From Taudactylus pleione (Eukaryota > Chordata > Amphibia > Anura > Myobatrachidae): a stretch of DNA of 64,000 bases. Shown here one piece after another: positions 45,392 to 56,049 of the stretch. The translations under genes and the position numbers were made by a program. The notes below the pieces were generated by a model. It worked only from the letters and a program-made list of their open reading frames with translations, searched no databases and had not been told where the DNA came from. The stretch's first letter is position 1. Every line of letters starts with the position of its first letter. The stretch covers positions 992,001-1,056,000 of the forward strand of contig JAUIMM010000584.1 in assembly GCA_031769625.1 (NCBI GenBank). Reading direction: 5' to 3'.

Positions 45392-45689
45392 CTAATACAT
45401 CTTCATAACACTGCCACTGCCTGAAAAAGGTGGGCGATCATATAAAGGGAGTACAGAGGGATAACAAACAGGTTGCAATATGTGGTGTGTAATGTACAGT
45501 AAGCCTAAAGGGAAATCTGTACAGTTGCATAAATACAAAGCGTGAGATGGTATATATTTGTCTTATAGTGAGGCTTATCTACGTTTAACTAGCTTGGCAG
45601 AGGATGTGCTCTAGGTTAAGCTGGGCTTTTTATTTGTTAATGTTAATTTGAAATGTGTCAAGTACATAACCTTTGTATGAGGGGGTTGG

Positions 45690-46052
45690 GTATGGGATGC
45701 CGGCGTTCAAAATCCTGATGCTGGCATCCCGACAGGGTAAGGATTACGACACCTGTCGGTAGATATCCTCACTCTCCCCCCATGCCTAAACCTAACCTCC
45801 CCTAAACCTAACCCTCGCCCCAGTGCCTAAACCTAACCTACCCTCCACGCACCCTAAACTTAACCCTCCAACTTAGTGCCTAACCCTAACCTCCCCCTCC
45901 CTGTACCCTAAACCTAACACTTCCCCGTAGTGCCTAACCCTAACCTCGCCCCCTCCCCCCTAATCCTTCTACTTACCTTCGGAATTCCATCGGTCAAGAT
46001 ACCGACGCCAGGATTCTGACTGGTGCCGGGATATTGAACATATCCCGTATAA
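45690..46052. mobile_element. MITE with telomere-like CCTAACC repeats (copy 2)
   Basis: Outer arms TATGGGATGCCGGCGT and GAACATATCCCGTATA enclose irregular CCTAAACCTAACC-type units between 45784 and 45960. Confidence 0.65.
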
Positions 46053-46152
46053 GGGGTATTTTAGGGATAGCGAGTTAGTGCTAGTTTGATTTTGATAATG
46101 AGCCACTGGTAATAGACAGTTTGCTAATCATAAGCCTGAACAATGTCCAGTG

Positions 46153-46308
46153 CAGTGGTGTCAAACTTGGGCCATCCAGCGTTAGTGGAAGTACACATCC
46201 CAGCATGCACTGCCACAGTTTTGCTATTAGGGCATGCTAAAACAGTGGCAGGGCATGCTGGGCTATGTAGTCCACAATAGCTGGATGGCCACAAGTTTGA
46301 TGACCCTG
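46153..46308. mobile_element. hAT (Charlie-like) MITE, 156 bp
   Basis: Ends CAGTGGTGTCAAACTTG and CAAGTTTGATGACCCTG. Flanks GTCCAGTG and GTCCTAGTG resemble an 8-bp duplication with one inserted base. Confidence 0.7.
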
Positions 46309-46309
46309 G

Positions 46310-47915
46310 TCCTAGTGTATATTGATGATTGCTTCAGAGAGAGTGCCAGCTTCCAGACGGATTGTAGTTGGTGCTGGTCACCTGTTCTGTATGAAAAAAT
46401 TGATGAGAGAATGTTTTAACTACATATGCACAGTGGATATATGTGTTAAGTTTGCATATGGCAGGCTAGGCATTATGACTTGGGGGGTGGGGTATGTGTT
46501 TTGTTCCTAGTGGGAATGGCAAGATGAATCTGAGTGTACTGACTAGGTGGTGTTGTATGATTGAATATGAATAGTTATTAAGTTGGATCTGAATAATAAA
46601 TGCTACAGAAATGTTTTATTTAAAAAGTGTGGAGCTTCTACCCGGCAAGAAGGGGACTGTCTCCTGCAGCAGCCTTGCTAAGCCGCTTCCCCTCCCCCTT
46701 CCCATGACATCACCACTGATTCCGAGTGGTACATGATTGGACTGGAGCCGTCTGCCGTCTGCAGCTGTCGCCGGATCAGTCAACTCAACAGCTCACCTTA
46801 CCCGGCAAGCAGCTATACAACAGCGCCGTCGGTGACATGCGCTAAGCCCCACCCTTATGACATCACCACTGATTCCGGTATTGGAATTGGTGGTGTTACT
46901 AATAAAGGAGATGCTGCCGATATAGGAGCCGGCCGCCCGTACCCACCACCCGCAACTTGCAGCTGCCGCCGGGGGTCAGTAGCATGACTACTCAGCAAGC
47001 AGCTAAATAACGGTGCCAGTGACATGCAGAAAGCCCCGCCCTCCTGCTATAGAGGGCGTGGCTATATTACACTGTGGCCCACCGGGGAAATCCCCGAATC
47101 CCCGGCGGCCCAGTCCGAGCCTGGGCTGCTGCCTTGTCCAGGGGTGCTCTTCCCCAGTGTAAAAAAATATGAAAGTTAAATAAAATTAGCATTCCACAAA
47201 CAAAAAAAAAGAAAGATATTTTTTTCTTTTTTGTGTGTGCCAGCTACGCTATTATTGTTCGGCGACCTAGTCATGATGATGAAACAAGGCCTGCAAAAAT
47301 TTCCCCCCTAGACATACCCTCGGGTAGTACATGCCTCCATCTACAGCCTGTTTACACAGAGCCCCAGAGTTTTGGCAAAGCTGATGAGACTAAAAGGAAT
47401 GAAAGGGAGGGTGATTAACATTGTTAATATTGTTTTTGAGGTTTTGTTGTTTTCTTTTTTTAATAGTCATTAATCATTAATCGGACATTAATTTTTTAAG
47501 AGTACTTTGCATGCCTCGGCTCCGCTCTTCCTAGTGACAGAACTGCTAGCAATAGCTTGTATTGTGACTGAAGCAGCTTAGGCAGTTCTAGCATTGTCTC
47601 TATTTTATATATACCCTGTACTGTAAACTTCACAAACTTAACAGCAAAAACCCAACTAAGATACATCCACAAGTTACAGAGACTGTAGCATAATCAAAAC
47701 ACTTTTATAAGTAAAATTAAGAACCCAGCTATTCATTAAAATTATTAAAATGTGTCATTTTTTTCCCGAAACATGAATTGTTTGTTTGAGAAATACCTGG
47801 TCGACAGAACTGACAGTGCTTGTAGGTAGGCTTAGAATGATACCGAACATGCAGCCAAGAGATTATTTTAGGATTTTAAGATAGACATAATTTGTAGCTC
47901 ATATTATAGTACTGT
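46310..47915. other. Intergenic sequence with repeat fragments
   Basis: 46680-47110 is GC-rich and internally repeated (CATGACATCACCACTGATTCC occurs twice, near 46703 and 46857, in slightly different form). 47108-47275 matches 39390-39540 (TGCTGCCTTGTCCAGGGG, TAGCTACGCTATTATTG). No coding region is supported. Confidence 0.45.
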
Positions 47916-47919
47916 AAAA

Positions 47920-48288
47920 TGGTATGCGTTCGGCATCCCGGCTGTCAGGATGCCTATGCTTACTTTACCGATGCCAGAATACCGACCGCTGGGATGCCGA
48001 AGGTAAGTAGTGGGGTGTGGGGAGGGTTAGGGTTATGCACTAGGGGGAGGGTTAGGGTTAGGCACCAAGGGGGGAGGGTTAGGTTTTTGGTGCGGGGAGG
48101 TTAATTTTAGGCACTAGGGGGAGGTTAGATTTAGGCACTAGTGGGGGAGATTAGGGTCAGGCACCAGGGAGGGAAGGTTAGGGTTAGGGAGAGGGTTAGC
48201 ATACCGACCACCAAGTGTCGGTATGTTAACCCTGTCGGGATCCAGGCGACGGGATTCTGACCACCTGGATCCCATCTGTCGTATTACA
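47920..48288. mobile_element. MITE with telomere-like GGTTAGGG repeats (copy 3)
   Basis: GCATCCCGGCTGTCAGGATG and GGCGACGGGATTCTGACC arms enclose GGGGGAGGGTTAGGGTTAGG-type units from 48012 to 48195, in the opposite orientation to copies 1 and 2. Confidence 0.65.
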
Positions 48289-48434
48289 TTCCCTGTAAAA
48301 CATACACAGCGCTAACAACAAATAAGGATAAAGGTCTGTCTTAGATCACTCATCCTCCTGCTACCTGCTGTTGGTTTTGTAACTGAGTAAGAAAGACAGC
48401 AGGATATCAAGCTTCATGTCTGGTAAAGAACATA

Positions 48435-48982
48435 GGGCCTGATTCAGACCCACTCGCGAGCGGCTGTCCGCTCGCAAGTGGGTCGATGTTATGGACTGAG
48501 CATGCGCACGACGGAGGGAGCTCCGTCGTGCGCATGCGCCATACGCGACGAGCGAAGGAAAGTCCTTCGCTCGTTGTGTCCGATCAAAGGGGGCGTGCTG
48601 TCAATGTTGATTGACAGCACGCCCCCTTTGGTGGGCGTGCCGGGGCGTGCCTCCCTGACGGGGGCGTTCCCACGGGAACGCCTCCCGTCAGAAGCCGGCC
48701 CACTGACATCACTAGTGATGTCAGTGGGAGTGATTTTGGCTCTGATAGAGCCAAAATCACTCCGGAGCTTGCGGTTGAAAACCTCAACCGCAGGCTCCAG
48801 CTCGCAAATTCGATGGTCGCGATGGTCTCGACCATCGCGACCATCACAATGCACGCTCGTATAGCCTGTGGGTGGTGACCCACAGCTATACGAGCGTCCA
48901 GGAGGACGCTCCATGAAAATGGAGCCCGGCCCTCATTCAGAGCGTGCGCTCTGCTCAGAGCGTACGGCTCTGAATGAGGGCC
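48435..48982. mobile_element. Harbinger MITE made of consecutive hairpins, TSD ATA, 548 bp
   Basis: Ends GGGCCTGATTCAGACCC and TCTGAATGAGGGCC are flanked by ATA (48432-48434 and 48983-48985). Nearly the whole interior is a chain of perfect or near-perfect hairpins: 48447-48484, 48500-48537, 48548-48574, 48585-48630, 48655-48691, 48699-48728, 48727-48763, 48764-48798, 48812-48845, 48853-48897, 48908-48925 and 48929-48982. Its long open frames on both strands are a by-product of this symmetry. Confidence 0.85.
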
Positions 48983-49242
48983 ATAGTTTGGCCAGGAGAG
49001 TGGGACATTTGGAAACTCTGTTATGTGTTTACATCCAACATATAATACAGCTGGTAGAAAGTCCACTTAGATATGGAACAAAAATGTAAACATTGTAAGC
49101 CTTGTTCTATTGCTGAAAATAATCTCTTCCCCAGGTAAATGACGCACACACAGCCAGCCATCCACATGATGTAAAAGACATGATTCATCAGACTAGGCCA
49201 CCCTCTTCCATTGCTCCATTGTCCAGTTTTGATGCTCATGTG

Positions 49243-49390
49243 CCCATTGTAGGCACTTTCGGTGATGAATAGAAAGCTGTCATAACACACAGTGCATCGC
49301 ATCTTGCTGCACATGGGATTGCATAGCCACAGACCAGTCAGAGTGCCCATGCTGACAAATTTCCAACGCCGAAAGTGCCTACAATGGGCA
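49243..49390. repeat. Inverted repeat of about 23 bp
   Basis: GCCCATTGTAGGCACTTTCG (49243) and CGAAAGTGCCTACAATGGGC (49370) are inverted copies about 105 bp apart. A dispersed repeat is likely; the class is unknown. Confidence 0.5.
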
Positions 49391-49479
49391 TATGAGTGTA
49401 ACCAGTCACAGTGTAAAAGATCCTTCTTGAAGCTACTGTGCAAGTGCTGTTTGGCCAATTTGCTTTCCCCCATGTTTTA

Positions 49480-50580
49480 TGATTGACTGTCAATGTTGGA
49501 CATTCAGGTTTATTTTTATGTTTTTTTTTATTTTGCTACACAAATAATACTAGCTGCAGTTACTTGTACCAAGGCCCTGGACTGGAGTGATACTGACTGG
49601 GTGCTGCATGCAGAGGGTTGCCGTTTACCTAGAAAACAGCACTCCTGTAATACTGCAAACTTCATAGTGCTGTCATCACCAAATGCTTAGGGAAACCAGA
49701 TTCTATTTTTCCCCTACACCAAGAGATGACATGGAAGACATAGTTAAGGCCTTGGTACAGGCTACATTTGTTCAGTAGGAAGCCACCAGGGTGCACTTAT
49801 TTATATCCACATGGATTCCTCTGAGGGTTATGAATCCTGACTGGATCGTCCTAATTAAAGTTATTATAAAAGCTTACCAATATTAGCTGAGTTACTCACT
49901 GTGCCCAAGTGTAATTCTAAAAGGATGATCCGTGGGATCATTGGTTATTAAATCTCTTGCTGTCTGTATGTTGATGTTTAAGATTACCATCTTTATAATA
50001 TAATAGAATTAGCTCCAGGATTTTAATTTAATTGTTTTCTAGTACAATACATTTTGTGTATTTTACTAATACAGGTGTTTTGAACCATAATGTTATTGCC
50101 AATATATTTTTTGCTAGTACCTACATATTAAAATTTCATCTAACCTATTTTGTTTACATACAGTATTTATTATTAATCAATATGTTTTGTAAAAATCTCT
50201 TTATACATTGCTTTTTTCTCATTCATTTTTCAACAGCTCCATGTCCTGTATAAATCCAATACTACTCTCCAAGGAGCACCACGACCATATGGTTTGGCAT
50301 TTCTAGTGCACCAATATATCCACATGTCCTTAGGACACTATACCAACATACCAGCGCTACTACAAACAGCCTATTTTCTGGATTCAGTCCCCGGCTACCA
50401 GTTTCCACCATTTGTATGACAGTATTTTTCTGGCTGTAACAGGTCTAGTCAGCCCACACAATTTTATGCACGCACCTGTTAACATTAATACTGTCTTTGA
50501 CTTGCTTGTTGCTCAAACTTCACACATGAAGTGATAACTATATAAGGTCGACCATACAAATTCATGCTGTCAGAACTTTT
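49480..50580. other. Intergenic sequence, no gene recognised
   Basis: AT-rich. Nothing with terminal repeats, tandem structure or coding pattern was identified. Confidence 0.4.
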
Positions 50581-50587
50581 GCATGTA

Positions 50588-50906
50588 ATCCCGGGTACAC
50601 ACTAGACAATATCTCATCCGATCCGGTAGATTGGACGACATATTGTCCATATCAGCCAGTGTGTACCCGCTATGTCGCTGACGATGCACGCTAATGCGCG
50701 TCGTCAGCAACATCGGCCCTCGGTTCTGCATGCAGGTCCAACGGCGATATCATAAGTGGGGGCCATGCTCCCAAATGCAGCATGGCCTCTGCCGTCGCTC
50801 CCAACATCAGCAAGTGTGTATGCACTTGCTGATGCCGGGACCCCCTCCGGGCCCCGTCAAGAGCGAGGTTGTGCTGGGTACACATCATTTAGTGTGTACA
50901 CAGCTT
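50588..50906. mobile_element. MITE with CCGGGTACACACTA ends
   Basis: Outer ends TCCCGGGTACACACTAG and TTTAGTGTGTACACAGC are inverted. Inner copies (AGTGTGTACCC at 50658 and GGGTACACATCAT near 50876) repeat the pattern. Flanking TAA and TAC are not an exact duplication. Confidence 0.55.
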
Positions 50907-51023
50907 TACACACTAACAGCAGACCGGTTCTCAGTTACCATCGATATAAGACATGCCTGGTTGACTATTATATTTTCCTCACATCTTTAATTGAATGTGT
51001 TATTGCATGCAATTACTAACATT

Positions 51024-51622
51024 GGCCCTCATTCAGAGCCGCTCGTTAGCGGCAGTACGCTCGTTCCGAGCGATGTTTGCACATCTGCGCATGCGTACGG
51101 TTTTTAGTACGCATGCGCGAACCAGTCAGTGCGGCCGAAAATCGTTGGTACGCAATATAGCGAGTGCCTGCTATTTTGAGTGACAGAATGAGGCGTATGT
51201 GGGTGGTAACAGGGGAAGGTGCTTGAAAATGGGGAGTGGAGATCCGAACGCAGGCGTGCTTAAAGGTCAAAACGGGCGTTTTATGGGTGTGCATATTTAA
51301 AACAGCAGCGTCAGTGACCACGTCACTGGGTTATTTTTTAGCCAGAACTGCTCGCAAATTTGTGGTAGCAAACACCAACCACAAGAATAGCGAGCAGTTC
51401 ATACGCTGGTCGATGTACTCGATTAATCTAATAAATAGCGGACATGACGTAGGATGCGAGCGGCCAGGGGGCGTTTTTAACAAATAAACGAGCGTATGTT
51501 TTGCTCGCTCGTTCAGACTTAGAGGTGTGAACAGACTACAATGTGCGTACGGATCATTTGAATAGCCACCCCTTGTTTTTAAACGAGCGACCACAAATAG
51601 CGAACGGCTCTGAATGAGGGCC
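51024..51622. mobile_element. Harbinger MITE close to the 7-kb element, 599 bp
   Basis: Ends GGCCCTCATTCAGAGCC and GGCTCTGAATGAGGGCC match the 7-kb element at 19100 exactly over the first 17 bases on the left. The following CGCTCGTT..CGCATGCG words also resemble its left end. A hairpin lies at about 51087-51119 (GCGCATGCGTAC arms). Flanks ATT and CTT differ by one base. Confidence 0.78.
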
Positions 51623-52009
51623 CTTGTCTACTAAATATTAATTCTTTAGCGCTAACTGCACCCAATTGAATGTAACATTCCTGCTAAGCTACCAAGCTGC
51701 TAGACGGAGCTCCCCGCTGAGAAACCTGACTGCCGTTACTCCAGGTACCATACTAACAGTGTTACTTGCTGCTCTCTCACTGATTTCCATCACGGCCCCA
51801 TTGGTGTCTATCTTTGGAGCGCTCCTCCAGTCCATTTGGTAACTAGTTACATTACTGGATACGAAGAAAACCAACATTACTATCTTGTTTTTACTGCTGG
51901 ATAAGCTGGACGTGTTTTCAGCTAAGGAAAAACTTGCAAAAAAACGGATATATAGTGCATTTTTGAATGTTCAATAGTATTAAGGTTCTTATATGTGGCA
52001 CAAGTGAAT

Positions 52010-52013
<4 letters not shown>

Positions 52014-52042
<29 letters not shown>
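52014..52042. repeat. (TA)n microsatellite
   Basis: About 14 TA dinucleotides, upstream of hAT copy C. Confidence 0.85.
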
Positions 52043-52047
<5 letters not shown>

Positions 52048-52182
52048 TCATTATAATAATATTTATTCATGTTATATTTTTACATGCAGCAAGGAGGGAG
52101 CTGAATGTTGGCAAGTATGAGTGAGGTGTGGTGAGGTCAATGGCTGGGGAGGCCCTGGTTAGTATCAGAGACAGATTTACAC

Positions 52183-52400
52183 TAGGGGTGAGCGGGTTCG
52201 GATTTCTGAAATCCGAACCCCCCCGAGCCCCCCCCGATCCGAGGCCAATCCGAGTCAGGCTCGACTTTTCCCGCCTGAATCGGATCTGAAATCGAGGCAA
52301 AACGTTATCATCCCGCCTTCCGGGTCTCACGGGTTTTGGATCCTATATAAGGTACCAGCGTCGGCGCCATTTTCTCACTCGGCTGTGGACAGTGAAGAGG
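52183..52400 (+). promoter_or_regulatory. Putative hAT promoter and 5' terminal region (copy C)
   Basis: The terminal GTTCGGATTTCTGAAATCC palindrome and clustered CCGAG/CTCGG words are followed by a TATA box (TATATAAGG, 52344-52352) and a GCGCCATTTTCTCACTCGG block. Copies B and D keep the same order. A transcription start about 30 bp after the TATA box is inferred. Confidence 0.6.
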
Positions 52401-52599
52401 GAGGGTGGGAGTTAGGGCTGGCTGGGCTGTGTAGTGTAGTGTAGTGCAGTGTAGTGTTGTGCTGTGCTGTGCTGTGCTGTGCTGCGCTGTGCAGTCAGTT
52501 GTCCATAGGGGCTGTGTCCACTCCAAAGTCCTGTGCAGTGTCCCAGTCCTAAAGGGGTGCTGTAGTGTTGTCCAGGGGGTGCTCTGCCCATCAGGGGTG

Positions 52600-54290
52600 C
52601 TTCTGTGTTTGTGAATTGTGTGCACTGTGGCTGCACGTGCATCAACAAAGGAGCAGCGCCAAGCGTGCGCCTGTGTCCCATTAGGAAAGGGCCGGCTGGC
52701 TTGTCCATTAAAGGGTGCTGTAACCCCCAAAGTACACTCCAAACAAAATAAAAAAATATTTTCTGTGTTTGTGAATTGTGTGCGCAGTAGCCGCACGTGC
52801 ATCAACAAAGTAGTGCCAAGCGTGCGCCTGTGTCATAAGTAAAGGGCCGGCTGGCTTGACCGTTAAAGGGTGCTGTAACCCCCAAAGTACACTCCAAACA
52901 AATTTAAAAAATATTTTCTGTATTTGTGAATTGTGTGCGCAGTAGCCGCACGTGCATCAACAAAGTAGTGCCAAGCGTGCGCCTGTGTCATAAGTAAAGG
53001 GCCGGCTGGCTTGACCGTTAAAGGGTGCTGTAACCCCCAAAGTACACTCCAAATAAAATAAAAAAATATTTTCTGTGTTTGTGAATTGTGTGCGCAGTAG
53101 CCGCATGTGCATCAACAAAGTAGTGCCAAGCGTGCGCCTGTGTCCCATAAATAAAGGCCAGCTGGCTTGTTCGTTAAAGTGTGCTGTAACCCCAAAAGGA
53201 CACTCCAAACAAAATAAAAAAATATTTTCTGTGTTTGTGAATTGTGTGCACTGTGGCTGCACGTGCATCAACAAAGGAGCAGCGCCAAGCGTGCGCCTGT
53301 GTCCCATAAGTAAAAGGCTGGTTGGCTTGTCCGTTAAAGGGTGCTGTAACCCCCAAAGGGCACTCCAAACAAAATAAAAAAATATTTTCTGTGTTTGTGA
53401 ATTGTGTGGGCTGTAGCTGCACGTGCATCAACAAAGGAGCAGCGCCAAGCGTGCGCCTGTGTCCCATTAGGAAAGGGCCGGCTGGCTTGTCCATTAAAGG
53501 GTGCTGTAACCCCCAAAGTACACTCCAAACAAAATAAAAAAATATTTTCTGTGTTTGTGAATTGTGTGCGCAGTAGCCGCACGTGCATCAACAAAGTAGT
53601 GCCAAGCGTGCGCCTGTGTCATAAGTAAAGGGCCGGCTGGCTTGACCGTTAAAGGGTGCTGTAACCCCCAAAGTACACTCCAAACAAATTTAAAAAATAT
53701 TTTCTGTATTTGTGAATTGTGTGCGCAGTAGCCGCACGTGCATCAACAAAGTAGTGCCAAGCGTGCGCCTGTGTCATAAGTAAAGGGCCGGCTGGCTTGA
53801 CCGTTAAAGGGTGCTGTAACCCCCAAAGTACACTCCAAATAAAATAAAAAAATATTTTCTGTGTTTGTGAATTGTGTGCGCAGTAGCCGCATGTGCATCA
53901 ACAAAGTAGTGCCAAGCGTGCGCCTGTGTCCCATAAATAAAGGCCGGCTGGCTTGTTCGTTAAAGTGTGCTGTAACCCCAAAAGGACACTCCAAACAAAA
54001 TAAAAAAATATTTTCTGTGTTTGTGAATTGTGTGCACTGTGGCTGCACGTGCATCAACAAAGGAGCAGCGCCAAGCGTGCGCCTGTGTCCCATAAGTAAA
54101 AGGCTGGTTGGCTTGTCCGTTAAAGGGTGCTGTAACCCCCAAAGGGCACTCCAAACCAAATAAAAAAATATTTTCTGTGTTTGTGAATTGTGTGGGCTGT
54201 AGCTGCACGTGCATCAACAAAGGAGCAGCGCCAAGCGTGCGCCTGTGTCCCATAAGTAAAGGGCCGGCTGGCTCATTTCTTAAAGGGTGG
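52600..54290. repeat. hAT array 1 (copy C), with a 786-bp higher-order duplication
   Basis: About eleven 150-160-bp units. Units from about 52605 onward are repeated almost exactly 786 bp later (for example 52618-52842 and 53404-53628), so a five-unit block was duplicated as a whole. Confidence 0.85.
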
Positions 54291-54387
54291 TGTAACCCAC
54301 AAAGTGCACTAGTCTCCAACAAAATTAAAAAATTATTTTCTGTGTTTGTGTGCGCCTTAGCCGCACGTATATATCAATATAATATAA

Positions 54388-55413
54388 ATGGAGGACAAAA
54401 CTTTCACCGATAAAAATAAAATAGGGAAAGATCAAGAACCACTTCCTCCTAGTGCTGAAGCTGCTGCCACTAGTCATGACATAGACGATAACATGCCATC
54501 AACGTCGTCTGCCAAGGCCGATGCCCAATGTCATAGTAGAGGGCACATACAATCCCAAATGATAAAGTTCAGGAAAATGACCTTGAAAAAAACATTTAAA
54601 TCATCTGAAGAGAAACGTAAACTTGCCAATATGCCATTTACGACACGGAGTGGCAAGGAACGGCTAAGGTCTTTCCCTATGTTCATGACTAGTGGTTCAG
54701 CTTCACATGATGATGGAAGCCCTCCTCCCGCTAAAAAAATCAAACGAGTTAAGCTGGCAAAAGCACAGCGAAGAACTGTGCGTTCTAAGAAGATATCACA
54801 AATCCCCAAGGAGAGTCCAAGTGTGGTGGCAGTTGCGATGCCTGACCTTCCCAGCACTGGATGGGAAGAGGTAACTCTTTCCACCATTTGCACGCCCCCT
54901 GCAAGTGCTGAAAGGAGCACCCACAGTCCACTTGCTGATATGCAAATTGAAGATGTCACTGTTGAAGTACAACAGGATGAGGATACTGGTGTAGCTGGCG
55001 CTGAGGAGGAAGTTGGCGAGGAGGATTCTGATGGTGATGTGGTTTGTTTAAATCAGGCTCCGGGGGAGACAGTTGTTGTCCATGGGATGAAAAAGCCCAT
55101 CACGGTCATGCCTGGGCAGAAGACCAAACATTCCACCTCTTTGGTCTGGCAATATTTCTATCCAAATCCGGACAACAACTGTCTTGCCATATGTACCATA
55201 TGTAAAGGTGAAATAAGTAGGGGTAGGGACGTTAACCACCTAGGAACATCCTCCCTTATACGGCACCTGCAGCGCGTTCATAAAAAGTTACTGTCAAGTT
55301 CAGAAACTTTGGCTAAGACCGTAAGCAGTCCAGGGACACCTAAATCCCTTTTTCCTGTTTTATCCAAGGAATCGGTGGATGAGGAGGATGAGGACGACAT
55401 CTTGCCTCCGTAG
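54388..55413 (+). CDS. BED zinc-finger protein of hAT copy C (truncated transposase)
   Basis: A 341-residue open frame starting MEDKTFTDKNKIGKD. It has a basic middle (SPPPAKKIKRVKLAKAQRRT, a likely nuclear localisation signal), an acidic stretch (EEEVGEEDSDGDVV) and a BED-type finger. The finger starts at SLVWQYF, with C269 and C272 (CTIC) and H293 and H298 (HLQRVH) as zinc ligands. After the finger the frame jumps from FPVLSKE to SVDEEDEDDILPP, the acidic tail of the other copies, by an in-frame internal deletion. It could still bind DNA but not catalyse transposition, so it might act as a repressor. Expression is unknown. Confidence 0.85.
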   Translation: MEDKTFTDKNKIGKDQEPLPPSAEAAATSHDIDDNMPSTSSAKADAQCHSRGHIQSQMIKFRKMTLKKTFKSSEEKRKLANMPFTTRSGKERLRSFPMFMTSGSASHDDGSPPPAKKIKRVKLAKAQRRTVRSKKISQIPKESPSVVAVAMPDLPSTGWEEVTLSTICTPPASAERSTHSPLADMQIEDVTVEVQQDEDTGVAGAEEEVGEEDSDGDVVCLNQAPGETVVVHGMKKPITVMPGQKTKHSTSLVWQYFYPNPDNNCLAICTICKGEISRGRDVNHLGTSSLIRHLQRVHKKLLSSSETLAKTVSSPGTPKSLFPVLSKESVDEEDEDDILPP

Positions 55414-56049
55414 AGCCAGTTTGTGCAGGGACACATTAATTGCCAGCTTGTTTTGTGGGGGCCCAAACGAACCAATCATTTTAGCCACAGTCATGTGGCA
55501 GACCCTGGCGCTGAAATGATTGGTTTGTTAAAGTGTGCATGTCCTATTTATACAACATAAGGGTGGGTGGGAGGGCCCAAGGACAATTCCATCTTGCACC
55601 TCTTTTTTTTCTTTGCAGTATGTACTGTTTGGGGCCTAGTTTTTCAAACTGCCATTCTGTCTGCCACTGCAGTATCACTCCTAGATGGGCCACGTGTTTG
55701 TGCCGCCCACTCGTGTCGCTTAGCATAGTCATCCAGCTACCTCCGTGCAATCTTTTGGCCATAAAAACAATATTGTGAGGTGTGAGGTGTTCAGAATAGA
55801 CTGGAAATGAGTGGAAATGAAGGTTATTGAGGTTAATAATTGCATAGGAGCAGAAAAACCCACAAATTCTGTGATTTAAGCTGTTTTTATGCTTTTTAAA
55901 AAAAAAATACAGATCCAAAACACAAAACCCAGAACCCAAAACACGGAAAGGTGGTTTTGGCAAAACCAATCCAGATCCAAAACACGAAGAAAGATCCAGA
56001 TCCAAAACCAAAACATGAAAAGTGGCTGGTGCACACCCCTAATTTACAC

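Larger units (their letters stand above)
52183..56041 (+). mobile_element. hAT non-autonomous element, copy C, 3859 bp, TSD ATTTACAC
   Basis: Ends TAGGGGTGAGC and GCACACCCCTA lie between perfect ATTTACAC copies (52175-52182 and 56042-56049). It is the only copy with the BED-finger coding region (54388-55413), but it lacks the hAT N-terminal core segment, the catalytic core and the dimerisation domain. It also lacks array 2. Array 1 is expanded to about eleven units. Confidence 0.93.

Noticed and set aside
46733..46987. 84-residue plus-strand frame
   Set aside because: It lies in GC-rich, internally repeated intergenic sequence with no homology or splice support.
48478..49066. 128-160-residue frames on both strands
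   Set aside because: They mirror each other because the MITE is made of palindromes. No codon pattern or homology is seen.
49021..49473. 150-residue minus-strand frame starting MGESKLAKQHLHSS
   Set aside because: It contains an inverted repeat (49243 and 49370) typical of a dispersed element. No domain, splice signals or family match could be seen, so it is recorded only as a repeat.
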